This document shows, piece by piece, positions 16,898-23,097 of a DNA stretch of 64,000 nt. Source of the stretch: an uncultured Clostridia bacterium (lineage in GTDB: Bacteria; Bacillota; Clostridia; Oscillospirales; Oscillospiraceae); NCBI GenBank assembly GCA_945482615.1, contig CALYRG010000001.1:1-64000 (forward strand), given 5' to 3'. Positions within the stretch are counted from its first letter, which is position 1; each line of letters begins with the position of its first letter. The position numbers and the translations under genes are program-made. The notes under the pieces are model-generated. The model ran no database searches and was not told where the DNA came from. It worked only from the letters and a program-made list of their open reading frames with translations.

Positions 16898-16952
16898 TTT
16901 TTCTATACCCCAGTTTTCTTCTGTCTGCCCACATCATTCCTGGAAAAACTAC

Positions 16953-16981
16953 TTGACATGGTGTTTCTTTTTTTGTATTAT
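16953..16981 (+). promoter_or_regulatory. Promoter of psuKG
   Basis: Consensus TTGACA (16953-16958) and TATTAT (16976-16981) with a 17-bp spacer. Confidence 0.88.
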
Positions 16982-16987
16982 AAACAC

Positions 16988-17014
16988 ATGCTTAGAAACT
17001 AAACCTATGCTTAG
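16988..17014 (+). promoter_or_regulatory. Probable operator of psuKG
   Basis: ATGCTTAG occurs twice (16988-16995 and 17007-17014), start-to-start 19 bp, directly downstream of the -10. The first copy runs into the dyad TTAG-AAA-CTAA (16992-17002). Two copies two helical turns apart over the transcription start suggest a repressor site, perhaps for the HTH domain of PsuK itself. Confidence 0.55.
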
Positions 17015-17025
17015 GAGGGCGGGCG

Positions 17026-18111
17026 ATGACACAGCGGGAACGGCAGATCTTGCAGCTCATTGAAGCAAACCCCATGATCTCCCAGCAGGAGATCGCGGAC
17101 ACCCTGGGCCTGGCCCGATCCTCGGTAGCCGTCCACATCTCCAACCTGATGAAGAAGGGCTGTATCGCCGGGAAGGGCTACGTTCTGCGCAGCGGAAGCT
17201 ATGCCGTTGTGGTGGGCGGCGTGAATATGGACATCGGCGGCAGGTCTTCTGCCCCCCTGGTGGAGGCTGACTCCAACCCCGGCACCGTCACCATGAATCT
17301 GGGCGGTGTAGGCCGGAACATTGCCCACAATATGCGCCTGATGGGTGTGGACGTCCGTCTGCTCACCGCCTACGGCGACGATCTGGCCGGCGAACGGGTG
17401 GCCGCCTCCTGCTCGGAGCTGGGCATAGACCTGAGCAGCGCCCTGCACATTTCCGGTGCTCCCACTTCTACCTACCTTTACCTGACAGACCCCCGGGGGG
17501 AAATGGCCCTGGCTGTCTCGGACATGTCCATCTGCGACGCCATCACTCCCGGGTATCTCGCCGCCAACCTGAATGTGCTGCAAAACGCCCAGCTGGTGGT
17601 GGCCGATGCCAACATCCCCGCCGCATCCCTGCAGTATCTGGCAGATAACCTGAGCTGCCCGCTGTTTGTGGACCCGGTCTCCACCGTCAAGGCGGAAAAA
17701 CTCCGTCCCATCCTGCCGAAAATCCACACGCTCAAGCCCAATCGCCTGGAGGCGGAACTTCTCACCGGCGTGGCCATCCACAGCCGGGACGATGCCCGGA
17801 AGGCTGCCGATGCCCTGCTCCGGCTGGGTGTCCACCGGATCTTCCTGTCCCTGGGCAGTGACGGTGTCCTCGCCGCCATGGGAGACCAGCGGCTGTGGCT
17901 TCCCTGCCTGCCGGGTAACATGGTCAACACCACCGGCTGCGGCGATGCCTTCATGGGTGCCCTTGCCTGGGCATACCTGGAAGGTACCGACCTGCGCGGC
18001 TCTGCCCTGGCAGGACTGGCCGCTGCCGCCATCGCCATGGAGTCCCCCCAGACCATCAACGAGGGAATGTCCGCCGCGGCGATTCAAAACCGTATTTCCA
18101 GCCATTTATAA
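17026..18111 (+). CDS. psuK: Pseudouridine kinase fused to an N-terminal winged-helix domain
   Basis: A 361-residue protein. Residues about 1-60 are an HTH of the LexA/MarR-like winged type (QRERQILQLIEANPMISQQEIADTLG then ARSSVAVHISNLMKKG), ending in KGYVL. The rest is a PfkB-family kinase: GGVNMDIGG at the start, NLGGVGRNIAHNMRLMG for substrate binding, LKPNRLEAELLTG, and the ATP/anion-hole motif NTTGCGDAFMG with the catalytic Asp. HTH-PfkB fusions of this form, next to psuG, are pseudouridine kinases: they phosphorylate pseudouridine before PsuG cleaves it. The HTH probably lets the kinase regulate its own operon. Confidence 0.9.
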   Translation: MTQRERQILQLIEANPMISQQEIADTLGLARSSVAVHISNLMKKGCIAGKGYVLRSGSYAVVVGGVNMDIGGRSSAPLVEADSNPGTVTMNLGGVGRNIAHNMRLMGVDVRLLTAYGDDLAGERVAASCSELGIDLSSALHISGAPTSTYLYLTDPRGEMALAVSDMSICDAITPGYLAANLNVLQNAQLVVADANIPAASLQYLADNLSCPLFVDPVSTVKAEKLRPILPKIHTLKPNRLEAELLTGVAIHSRDDARKAADALLRLGVHRIFLSLGSDGVLAAMGDQRLWLPCLPGNMVNTTGCGDAFMGALAWAYLEGTDLRGSALAGLAAAAIAMESPQTINEGMSAAAIQNRISSHL

Positions 18112-18139
18112 TATTGTCTCAGAAAGGAATACAGCTGCA

Positions 18140-19060
18140 ATGAGTATGAACAAATTCTTGGATGTCAAGCCCGAGGTCGCCGAGGCCCTGGCCGCCGGTA
18201 AGCCCGTGGTGGCTCTGGAGTCCACCATTATCTCCCACGGTATGCCCTACCCCCAGAATGTGGAAACTGCCCTGAATGTGGAGCGGATCATTCGGGACAA
18301 TGGCGCTGTACCTGCCACCATTGCCGTCATCGGCGGCCGCCTGAAGGCCGGTCTTACCGAGGAGGAAATCGAATACTTCGGCAAGAAGGGCCAGGCCATT
18401 CACAAGGCCTCCCGCCGGGATCTGGCCGTACTGTGCGCCCGGGGTGAGGATGGCGCTACCACCGTCACCACCACTATGATGATTGCCCACATGGCAGGTA
18501 TCAGCATCTTCGCCACCGGCGGTATCGGCGGTGTGCATCGGGGCGCGGAGACCACCATGGACATCTCCGCCGACCTGGAGGAGCTGGCACAGACCCCTGT
18601 GATGGTGGTGTGCGCAGGTGCCAAATCCATTCTGGATCTGGGGCTGACCCTGGAATACCTGGAGACCAAGGGCGTGCCTGTCATCGGCTACGGCACTGAG
18701 GAACTGCCCGCCTTCTATACCCGTCAGTCCGGCTTCGGCGTGGACTACCGCATCGACACCCCCGAGGAGCTGGCCGCCGCCTTCAAGGCCAGCCACGACA
18801 TGGGGCTGAAGGGCGGTATGCTGGTGACCAACCCCATCCCCGAGGAATTTGCCATGCCCAAGGATGTCATTGACGCCGCCATTGACCAGGCCATTGCCGA
18901 GTGCAATGCCAAGGGCATCCACGGAAAAGCCACCACCCCCTTCCTGCTGGCCCGGGTAGCAGAGCTTACCGGCGGCGACAGCCTGGCGTCCAACATCCGC
19001 CTGGTCTACAACAACGCCAAGGTTGCAGCCCGCACCGCTGCCGCCTACTGCCGTCTGTAA
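18140..19060 (+). CDS. psuG: Pseudouridine-5'-phosphate glycosidase
   Basis: A 306-residue enzyme. Family marks: ALESTIISHGMPYPQNVETALNVE, PATIAVIGGRLKAGL, the catalytic-site ATTVTTTMMIAHMAGI and FATGGIGGVHRG, and DISADLEELAQTPVMVVCAG. It cleaves pseudouridine 5'-phosphate to uracil and ribose 5-phosphate, the step after PsuK. It starts 28 bp after psuK. The ribosome site AAAGGAA is rather far (about 11 bases) from ATG 18140, so ATG 18146 is an alternative. The operon ends in a very long perfect inverted repeat. Confidence 0.95.
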   Translation: MSMNKFLDVKPEVAEALAAGKPVVALESTIISHGMPYPQNVETALNVERIIRDNGAVPATIAVIGGRLKAGLTEEEIEYFGKKGQAIHKASRRDLAVLCARGEDGATTVTTTMMIAHMAGISIFATGGIGGVHRGAETTMDISADLEELAQTPVMVVCAGAKSILDLGLTLEYLETKGVPVIGYGTEELPAFYTRQSGFGVDYRIDTPEELAAAFKASHDMGLKGGMLVTNPIPEEFAMPKDVIDAAIDQAIAECNAKGIHGKATTPFLLARVAELTGGDSLASNIRLVYNNAKVAARTAAAYCRL

Positions 19061-19065
19061 CATAC

Positions 19066-19113
19066 AGTTTTTCTTCTCCCCTGTTTCCCCGGAAACAGGG
19101 GAGAAGAAAAACT
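19066..19113 (+). terminator. Terminator of psuKG: perfect 23-bp inverted repeat
   Basis: The arms 19066-19088 and 19091-19113 are exact complements: each has an A/T-rich outer half (TTTTTCTT) and a CTCCCC core. The centre is CCCCGG. The stem's own 3' arm ends in GAAAAACT and is followed by TTCTC. The symmetrical structure would work on either strand. Confidence 0.8.
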
Positions 19114-19137
19114 TTCTCAAAATTTTTCAAAAAATGA

Positions 19138-19166
19138 TTGCCAAACTGTTCGTCCCATGATATAAT
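19138..19166 (+). promoter_or_regulatory. Promoter of the tRNA-Gln/tRNA-Lys unit
   Basis: TTGCCA (19138-19143) and TATAAT (19161-19166), 17-bp spacer, about 30 bp before the tRNA-Gln 5' end. Confidence 0.85.
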
Positions 19167-19202
19167 ACGCCGTGTGCCTCGCAGACAGGCGCCGCTCCAC
19201 AT

Positions 19203-19277
19203 TGGGATGTCGCCAAGCGGTAAGGCACCAGACTTTGACTCTGGCATTCGTCGGTTCGAATCCGGCCATCCCAGCCA
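19203..19277 (+). tRNA. tRNA-Gln (anticodon UUG)
   Basis: A 75-nt cloverleaf including encoded CCA. The acceptor TGGGATG pairs with CATCCCA (19267-19273), discriminator G. The anticodon arm CCAGA-CTTTGAC-TCTGG carries TTG. The T-arm has GGTTCGAATCC. Confidence 0.95.
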
Positions 19278-19282
19278 AATAC

Positions 19283-19358
19283 GATCCGCTAGCTCAGTAG
19301 GTAGAGCAATTGCCTTTTAAGCAATGGGTCTGGGGTTCGAATCCCCAGCGGGTCACCA
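19283..19358 (+). tRNA. tRNA-Lys (anticodon UUU)
   Basis: A 76-nt cloverleaf with encoded CCA, 5 bp after tRNA-Gln. The acceptor GATCCGC pairs with GCGGGTC (one T-G), discriminator A. The anticodon loop CTTTTAA carries TTT. T-arm TGGGG-TTCGAAT-CCCCA. Confidence 0.95.
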
Positions 19359-19393
19359 AAAATCCCGAATGCACCGGCGTTCGGGATTTTTTC
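19359..19393 (+). terminator. Terminator of the tRNA unit
   Basis: AATCCCGAA (19361-19369) pairs with TTCGGGATT (19380-19388), followed by TTTTCTTC. It starts right after the tRNA-Lys CCA. Confidence 0.88.
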
Positions 19394-19415
19394 TTCTTTC
19401 TTTGTATGATCTCTA

Positions 19416-19444
19416 TTGACTACCGATCGATTGGAAGGTATAAT
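19416..19444 (+). promoter_or_regulatory. Promoter of the TetR gene with an operator in the spacer
   Basis: TTGACT (19416-19421) and TATAAT (19439-19444), 17-bp spacer. The spacer contains CCGATCGATTGG (19423-19434), a 12-bp palindrome with one G-T pair. This is the place and size expected of an autoregulatory TetR site. Confidence 0.7.
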
Positions 19445-19486
19445 AAAACCATCAGACAGAGAACAATCAGGCAGGAGGAACCAATT

Positions 19487-20101
19487 ATGGAGCGTGGAAA
19501 CACAAAGCAGGATATTCTGGAGGCGGCACTGGACTTGTTCTCTGTACAGGGATTTGAGGCCACTTCCATTTCCCAGCTTGCCGGGGCCGTTGGCATTCGG
19601 AAAGCGTCACTGTACAGCCATTTTGAGAGCAAGCAGGCAATTCTGGACGCACTGGTGGAGGACGTTTTGCAGCAGTATGCGGTACGTTCCCTTTTTTCCA
19701 GGGCAAACTGGGACGCGGAGGAGCGGCCCGGTCTGAGCGCGGAGGAAACCGTTCAGATGATTCAGGGACAGCTTCGCTATGTCCTTCACGATGCCCACAT
19801 CCGTAAGGCCCGGAAAATGCTGGTGATCGAGCAGTTTCAGAATCCGGAGCTGGCAGAGCTCCAGACCAAGCAGAATTACACGGACGTAATGCACTACTTC
19901 ACCGGGTTTGTCCGCTTTCAGATCCGGCAGGGGATTCTGGTGGGGGATGACCCGGAGGTGATGGCCGCCCAGCTGTGTCTGCCGATTTCCGTATGGCTGG
20001 GCCTGTGCGACCGGGAGCCGGAGCGGGAGCAGGAGGTCATGGCATTGGCAGACCGGCACATCCGGCAGTTTTTCCGGCTGTATCAGCCGGCGTCAGCCTG
20101 A
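19487..20101 (+). CDS. TetR/AcrR family transcriptional regulator
   Basis: A 204-residue repressor. The N-terminal HTH is classic: TKQDILEAALDLFSVQGFEATSI... with ISQLAGAVGIRKASLYSHFESKQAILDAL (about residues 5-55). The C-terminal ligand/dimerisation domain is helical and typical of the branch with LVIEQFQNPELAELQTKQ. Start ATG 19487 follows GGAGGA by seven bases; the open frame extends far upstream over the tRNA terminator, so the longer form is not real. The spacer palindrome suggests autoregulation. The GNAT gene 23 bp downstream is the nearest candidate target. Confidence 0.9.
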   Translation: MERGNTKQDILEAALDLFSVQGFEATSISQLAGAVGIRKASLYSHFESKQAILDALVEDVLQQYAVRSLFSRANWDAEERPGLSAEETVQMIQGQLRYVLHDAHIRKARKMLVIEQFQNPELAELQTKQNYTDVMHYFTGFVRFQIRQGILVGDDPEVMAAQLCLPISVWLGLCDREPEREQEVMALADRHIRQFFRLYQPASA

Positions 20102-20124
20102 TTGGACGCCCAGAGGTCAGCGCC

Positions 20125-20619
20125 ATGATCCTGTCCGTCACTGAAGTAACCCTTATGACCGCGGCCACCATCCACGCGGAAGCCTGGCAGGCCTCCCACC
20201 GCAGCTTTTGCAGCGAGGCATTTGTAAAGGCCCACACCCCCTTGCGGCAGAAGACCCTTTTTCAGGAGGAACTGCGGGGCGGCATGGCGCTCTATATGCT
20301 CATAAAGGATTCCCCTGTGGGGGTTGTCTCCGTCAAGGAAGACCTGATCGAAAACCTGTATATCCTCCCGGCGGAGCAGAATAAGGGCTACGGAACCGAG
20401 CTGCTCCAATTTGCCATGGCCCAATGCAGGGGGACGCCCCGGCTCTGGATTCTGGACAACAACCACCGGGCGCTGGCATTTTACCGGAGGCATGGCTTTC
20501 GTCTCACCGGAAAGCGTAGTCCCCTCTCGGAGCAGCTGTCCGAGCTGGAGATGGTCTTTGCAGGCAGCGAACCTCCGGTTTGTCCGGCACCTGCGTACCA
20601 TTACCGGAGCAGCACATAA
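20125..20619 (+). CDS. GNAT family N-acetyltransferase
   Basis: A 164-residue acetyltransferase. The GNAT core is visible: VGVVSVKEDLIENLYILPAEQ (strand 4/5), the acetyl-CoA loop NKGYGTELLQFAM, and LWILDNNHRALAFYRRHGF in the C-terminal half. Start ATG 20125 is chosen because CAGAGG lies eight bases upstream; the longer open frame overlaps the TetR coding region. Substrate unknown. Likely co-transcribed with the TetR gene. Confidence 0.85.
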   Translation: MILSVTEVTLMTAATIHAEAWQASHRSFCSEAFVKAHTPLRQKTLFQEELRGGMALYMLIKDSPVGVVSVKEDLIENLYILPAEQNKGYGTELLQFAMAQCRGTPRLWILDNNHRALAFYRRHGFRLTGKRSPLSEQLSELEMVFAGSEPPVCPAPAYHYRSST

Positions 20620-20820
20620 GATCGGATGAATTTGCCATCCCCAGGCGGCAGCGAGGATTGCCGCTTTCGGATCACCGTAAACAGAAAATCATCTTAAGAA
20701 CAAACACAAACGGCTGAAAACTGTGCCTATCGGTATTCACCGCGCCCCTGTAGAATAGAGACTATCAGGCCGCTCTGATTCATTCGGCAGAGTCGGCAGC
20801 GTAATTATGGAGTATATCGT

Positions 20821-21024
20821 ATGAAAGATAAGCATTTTTCTTCCCGTATGCTCACCTGCTCCGGAGCACTGATGAGCATCGCGGGCATATTGATCATCAT
20901 CTGCGGACAATCCGGCTATGGCGGCATTCTGTTGGCAGCGGCTTGCTGCATGTTCTTCGGGGCCCGGAATTTCCGCATTGCGGAGGACAGAGCAGAACAG
21001 GAGGAAAAGCATGAGCAGGAATAA
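20821..21024 (+). CDS. Small two-helix membrane protein, function unknown
   Basis: A 67-residue protein with two predicted membrane helices (about 10-28 and 33-48) and a charged, acidic C-terminal tail (EDRAEQEEKHEQE). First of four short genes with overlapping or abutting ends. The ribosome site is weak (GGAGTA, about 10 bases upstream). Not recognised. Confidence 0.55.
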   Translation: MKDKHFSSRMLTCSGALMSIAGILIIICGQSGYGGILLAAACCMFFGARNFRIAEDRAEQEEKHEQE

Positions 21025-21481
21025 ACGCACACAATTTCAAATCGCAAGGAACTGGCTGCTTTTCTGGACGCTGTTTATCGGCATCGGCGCTGTTGCCGGT
21101 GCAAGCGGGATGCTCCTTGACCCCAGCGGAAAGGCCATGGGAATGGATGCCATGCTGCCTTACTTTCAGGTGCTGCCCCTGGCGGATAAGCTGTTTCAGA
21201 ATTACATATTCTCCGGCATCGCCCTTCTGATCGTGAACGGCCTGACCAATCTGACTGCGGCTGTTCTGCTTCTGCTCCGGCGGAAGCTGGGGGTGATCCT
21301 GGGCGGCATATTCGGTGTCACGCTGATGCTGTGGATCTGCATTCAGTTCGTCATCTTCCCGATGAACTTCATGTCCACCAGCTACTTTATCTTCGGCCTC
21401 TGTCAGGCCATCGCAGGGTACGCGGCATGGGTATTGGGAAAGCGGGAGGCTGCCAACATGGGAGGGACCGACCGTGCTTGA
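21011..21481 (+). CDS. Four-helix membrane protein, function unknown
   Basis: A 156-residue protein with four predicted membrane helices (about 14-34, 63-85, 90-115, 120-140). It starts inside the 3' end of the preceding gene with GAGGAAAAGC upstream. The first loop (SGMLLDPSGKAMGMDAM) is extracytoplasmic or cytoplasmic by prediction only. It looks like a general membrane protein of the DoxX-like/hypothetical class; I do not assign a family. Confidence 0.65.
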   Translation: MSRNKRTQFQIARNWLLFWTLFIGIGAVAGASGMLLDPSGKAMGMDAMLPYFQVLPLADKLFQNYIFSGIALLIVNGLTNLTAAVLLLLRRKLGVILGGIFGVTLMLWICIQFVIFPMNFMSTSYFIFGLCQAIAGYAAWVLGKREAANMGGTDRA

Positions 21482-21737
21482 CTTCATCCGGGCGGCAACG
21501 CCCTGGGTTTTGATTGGCCTGTCCCTGGCGGTATTCTTCGCGGGAAACGCCAACAGGAAGCCGGATGAAAAGCCCCGGGGTAATTTCGGGTCTGTGGGTA
21601 TGTGCATTGGTATGTGCATCGGCACCGCATCGGGAAGTGCCCTTTGGAATAACACCGGCCTGGGAATCTCCATGGGTATGCTGGTTGGACTGGTCATCGG
21701 CTCCTGCATCAAAAAAGAGACGGATGATGATGCGTAA
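21474..21737 (+). CDS. Small Gly-rich membrane protein, function unknown
   Basis: An 87-residue protein from GTG 21474, with GGAGGG eight bases before it and an 8-bp overlap with the preceding gene. Two predicted helices: PWVLIGLSLAVFFAG and a second with GXXXG spacing (GVMCIGMCIGTASGS-like region and SMGMLVGLVIGS), which suggests helix packing. Tail KKETDDDA is acidic. Not recognised beyond resemblance to glycine-zipper-like small membrane proteins. Confidence 0.55.
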   Translation: MLDFIRAATPWVLIGLSLAVFFAGNANRKPDEKPRGNFGSVGMCIGMCIGTASGSALWNNTGLGISMGMLVGLVIGSCIKKETDDDA

Positions 21738-22116
21738 ATGGGCAGCCCTGGCAGGGCTGTGCCTTCTGCTATTGGCTGCCACCGGAGTGCAGTTCCTGCG
21801 CAATCAGGAAGGGTTCACCGGCAGCCGGGTGAAAAATCCGGACTTCTATCTGCTGGACATTGAGAAAATGAACGGAACCGATCTGCACACCCTGGAGCTG
21901 CAGAAAGGGGATACCCTTCACATCCGGTTTCAAACGGAGCAGGGCTCCTTGTATCTGGAAATCAAGGCGCCGGACGGAACTTCCGTCTATCGCGGAAACG
22001 GGCAGGATGTCACCGACTTTACCGTAAACGCCCCGGAAAACGGCGTATACACCATCTTGGTTGAGGCGCACCGCGCCAGGGGAAGTATTCAGATTTATGT
22101 GGAGGGAACGCCATGA
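21730..22116 (+). CDS. Secreted or anchored small beta-domain protein, function unknown
   Basis: A 128-residue protein with an N-terminal hydrophobic anchor (ALAGLCLLLLAATGVQFL). The outside part, about 90 residues, alternates strands as in a small Ig-like or PPC-type beta-sandwich (LQKGDTLHIRF, LYLEIKAPDGTSVY, GVYTILVEAHRARGSIQIYVEG). ATGs at 21724, 21727 and 21730 are all possible starts; all overlap the previous stop. Fourth gene of the small-protein run. Confidence 0.6.
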   Translation: MRKWAALAGLCLLLLAATGVQFLRNQEGFTGSRVKNPDFYLLDIEKMNGTDLHTLELQKGDTLHIRFQTEQGSLYLEIKAPDGTSVYRGNGQDVTDFTVNAPENGVYTILVEAHRARGSIQIYVEGTP

Positions 22117-22320
22117 AAACCATTGGCATGATGAAAGCCCTGTGGTTATGCAGTCAGTACAAAAAGGCATCTCCTCAGCAGCGGAAAGCCATTCAGGCGG
22201 CGCGTCTGCAAGCCCTGACTATGAATGCGGCCTCTGGGTGCCCATCTGCCGCGTCCCCGATAAAGGCGAACAGGAGACGGCGGAAACCGTTGCTTCCGCA
22301 ACCCTTCTCGATATCCTCTG
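22113..22320 (+). pseudogene. Remnant coding sequence, possibly an acyl-adenylate (PaaK-like) ligase N-terminus
   Basis: The frame opens MKTIGMMKALWLCSQYKK and keeps a plausible helical N-terminus for about 35 residues (to ARLQAL). It then loses any protein-like composition (NRRRRKPLLPQP) and runs into the next promoter. The opening resembles N-termini of phenylacetate-CoA-ligase-like proteins, but the match is too short to be sure. The overlap with the preceding gene (ATGA) suggests it was once a true gene. I read it as a deletion remnant. Confidence 0.35.
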
Positions 22321-22340
22321 AAAAAATTACAAATTTCCTC

Positions 22341-22372
22341 TTGACTCTCCCCCGCAGGGGAGATGCTACAAT
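22341..22372 (+). promoter_or_regulatory. MerR-type promoter with 20-bp spacer and dyad
   Basis: TTGACT (22341-22346) and TACAAT (22367-22372) are 20 bp apart, too far for normal sigma-A use. The spacer holds the dyad TCTCCCC-CGCA-GGGGAGA (22346-22363). This is the geometry of promoters activated by MerR-family regulators. A second perfect dyad follows (22370-22381 with 22389-22400: AATCCTCCTTGT / ACAAGGAGGATT), whose right arm holds the ribosome site. No MerR gene is in the window. Confidence 0.7.
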
Positions 22373-22405
22373 CCTCCTTGTAACAAACACAAGGAGGATT
22401 TTTCT

Positions 22406-22900
22406 ATGGATGAACCATCGATCCGCGTTACCAATCTGACCAAGTCCTTCGGCGGCCGGAAAGTGGTGGACGATCTGTCCTTTGACGTGGAAAAGGGCCA
22501 GGTCTTCGCGCTTCTGGGTCACAACGGCGCCGGAAAAAGCACCACCATCGATCTGATTCTGGGGCTGAAAACCCCGGATACCGGTTCGGCCCGGATTCTG
22601 GGCATGAATGCCGGGAAGCACCGGAAGCAGGTATTTGAGCGTGTGGGGGTACAGCTCCAGCATACCCAGTATCAGAGCAGCATCACAGTGGAGGAGGCCT
22701 GCATCGAGTACGCTTCCCTGTACCCCTGCCCCGGGGACTACCACACGCTTCTGGAGCAGTTTGGCCTTACCGCCCTGAAAAAGAGCCTTGTTGCCAAGCT
22801 CTCCGGGGGCGAGCGGCAGAAGCTCTCCGTGGTGCTGGCGCTCATCGCTATTGCCGTAATCTGCATCACCATCGCCGTCAAGACCTTCCGGTGGGAGTAA
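22406..22900 (+). pseudogene. ABC transporter scar: ATPase N-terminus joined to permease C-terminus
   Basis: A 164-residue open frame. Residues 1-145 are a normal drug-export-type ABC ATPase up to the signature: Walker A GHNGAGKSTTIDLI, Q-loop, then LSGGERQKLSVVLAL. At that point the expected Walker B, D-loop and H-loop are absent. The chain ends with IAIAVICITIAVKTFRWE, which looks like the last helix and C-terminus of an ABC-2 permease. The simplest reading is an in-frame deletion that removed the ATPase C-terminal third and nearly all of a downstream permease gene. The product cannot hydrolyse ATP normally. Confidence 0.75.
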
Positions 22901-22942
22901 CGGAATTCATATTTTGTCGTCAGAAATAGTGCTGCGAAAGGA

Positions 22943-22971
22943 TTGCATTTTCCACCGCAATCCGGTATACT
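22943..22971 (+). promoter_or_regulatory. Promoter of the CBS-pyrophosphatase gene
   Basis: TTGCAT (22943-22948) and TATACT (22966-22971), 17-bp spacer, 127 bp before the ATG. Confidence 0.7.
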
Positions 22972-22977
22972 AATTGG

Positions 22978-23097
22978 ATAACAGACAGCAGGCGGTGAAC
23001 CGGAAACCCATTGACGTCCCGCTTGCTGATTCTGGCCTGCGGACAAATCCGCACCCGGCGTTTTGCCGGGAATCAAGGCGTATAGGAGGCAGCAGCT
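22978..23097 (+). other. Structured 5' leader of the CBS-pyrophosphatase mRNA
   Basis: About 120 nt of leader with two clear hairpins near its 3' end: TGCGGA-CAAA-TCCGCA and CCCGGC-GTTTT-GCCGGG (about 23037-23074). An outer GCAGGC/GCCTGC pairing (about 22988 and 23034) is possible. The last hairpin is followed by AATCAAGG rather than a U-tract. The length and structure allow a cis-regulatory RNA, but it fits no class I can recognise. Confidence 0.4.

Noticed and set aside
22370-22404. Transcription attenuator made by the AATCCTCCTTGT/ACAAGGAGGATT hairpin.
   Set aside because: The expected transcript would begin inside the left arm, about seven bases after the -10, so the RNA could not form the full stem. 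A DNA-level operator is more likely.
22978-23060. Possible fluoride riboswitch (crcB motif) before the pyrophosphatase gene.
   Set aside because: Pyrophosphatase genes often have one, and TGCTGAT plus GCAGGC/GCCTGC looked suggestive. However, the conserved GATG segment before the first stem and the pseudoknot partners are missing. A covariance search with RF01734 would settle it.
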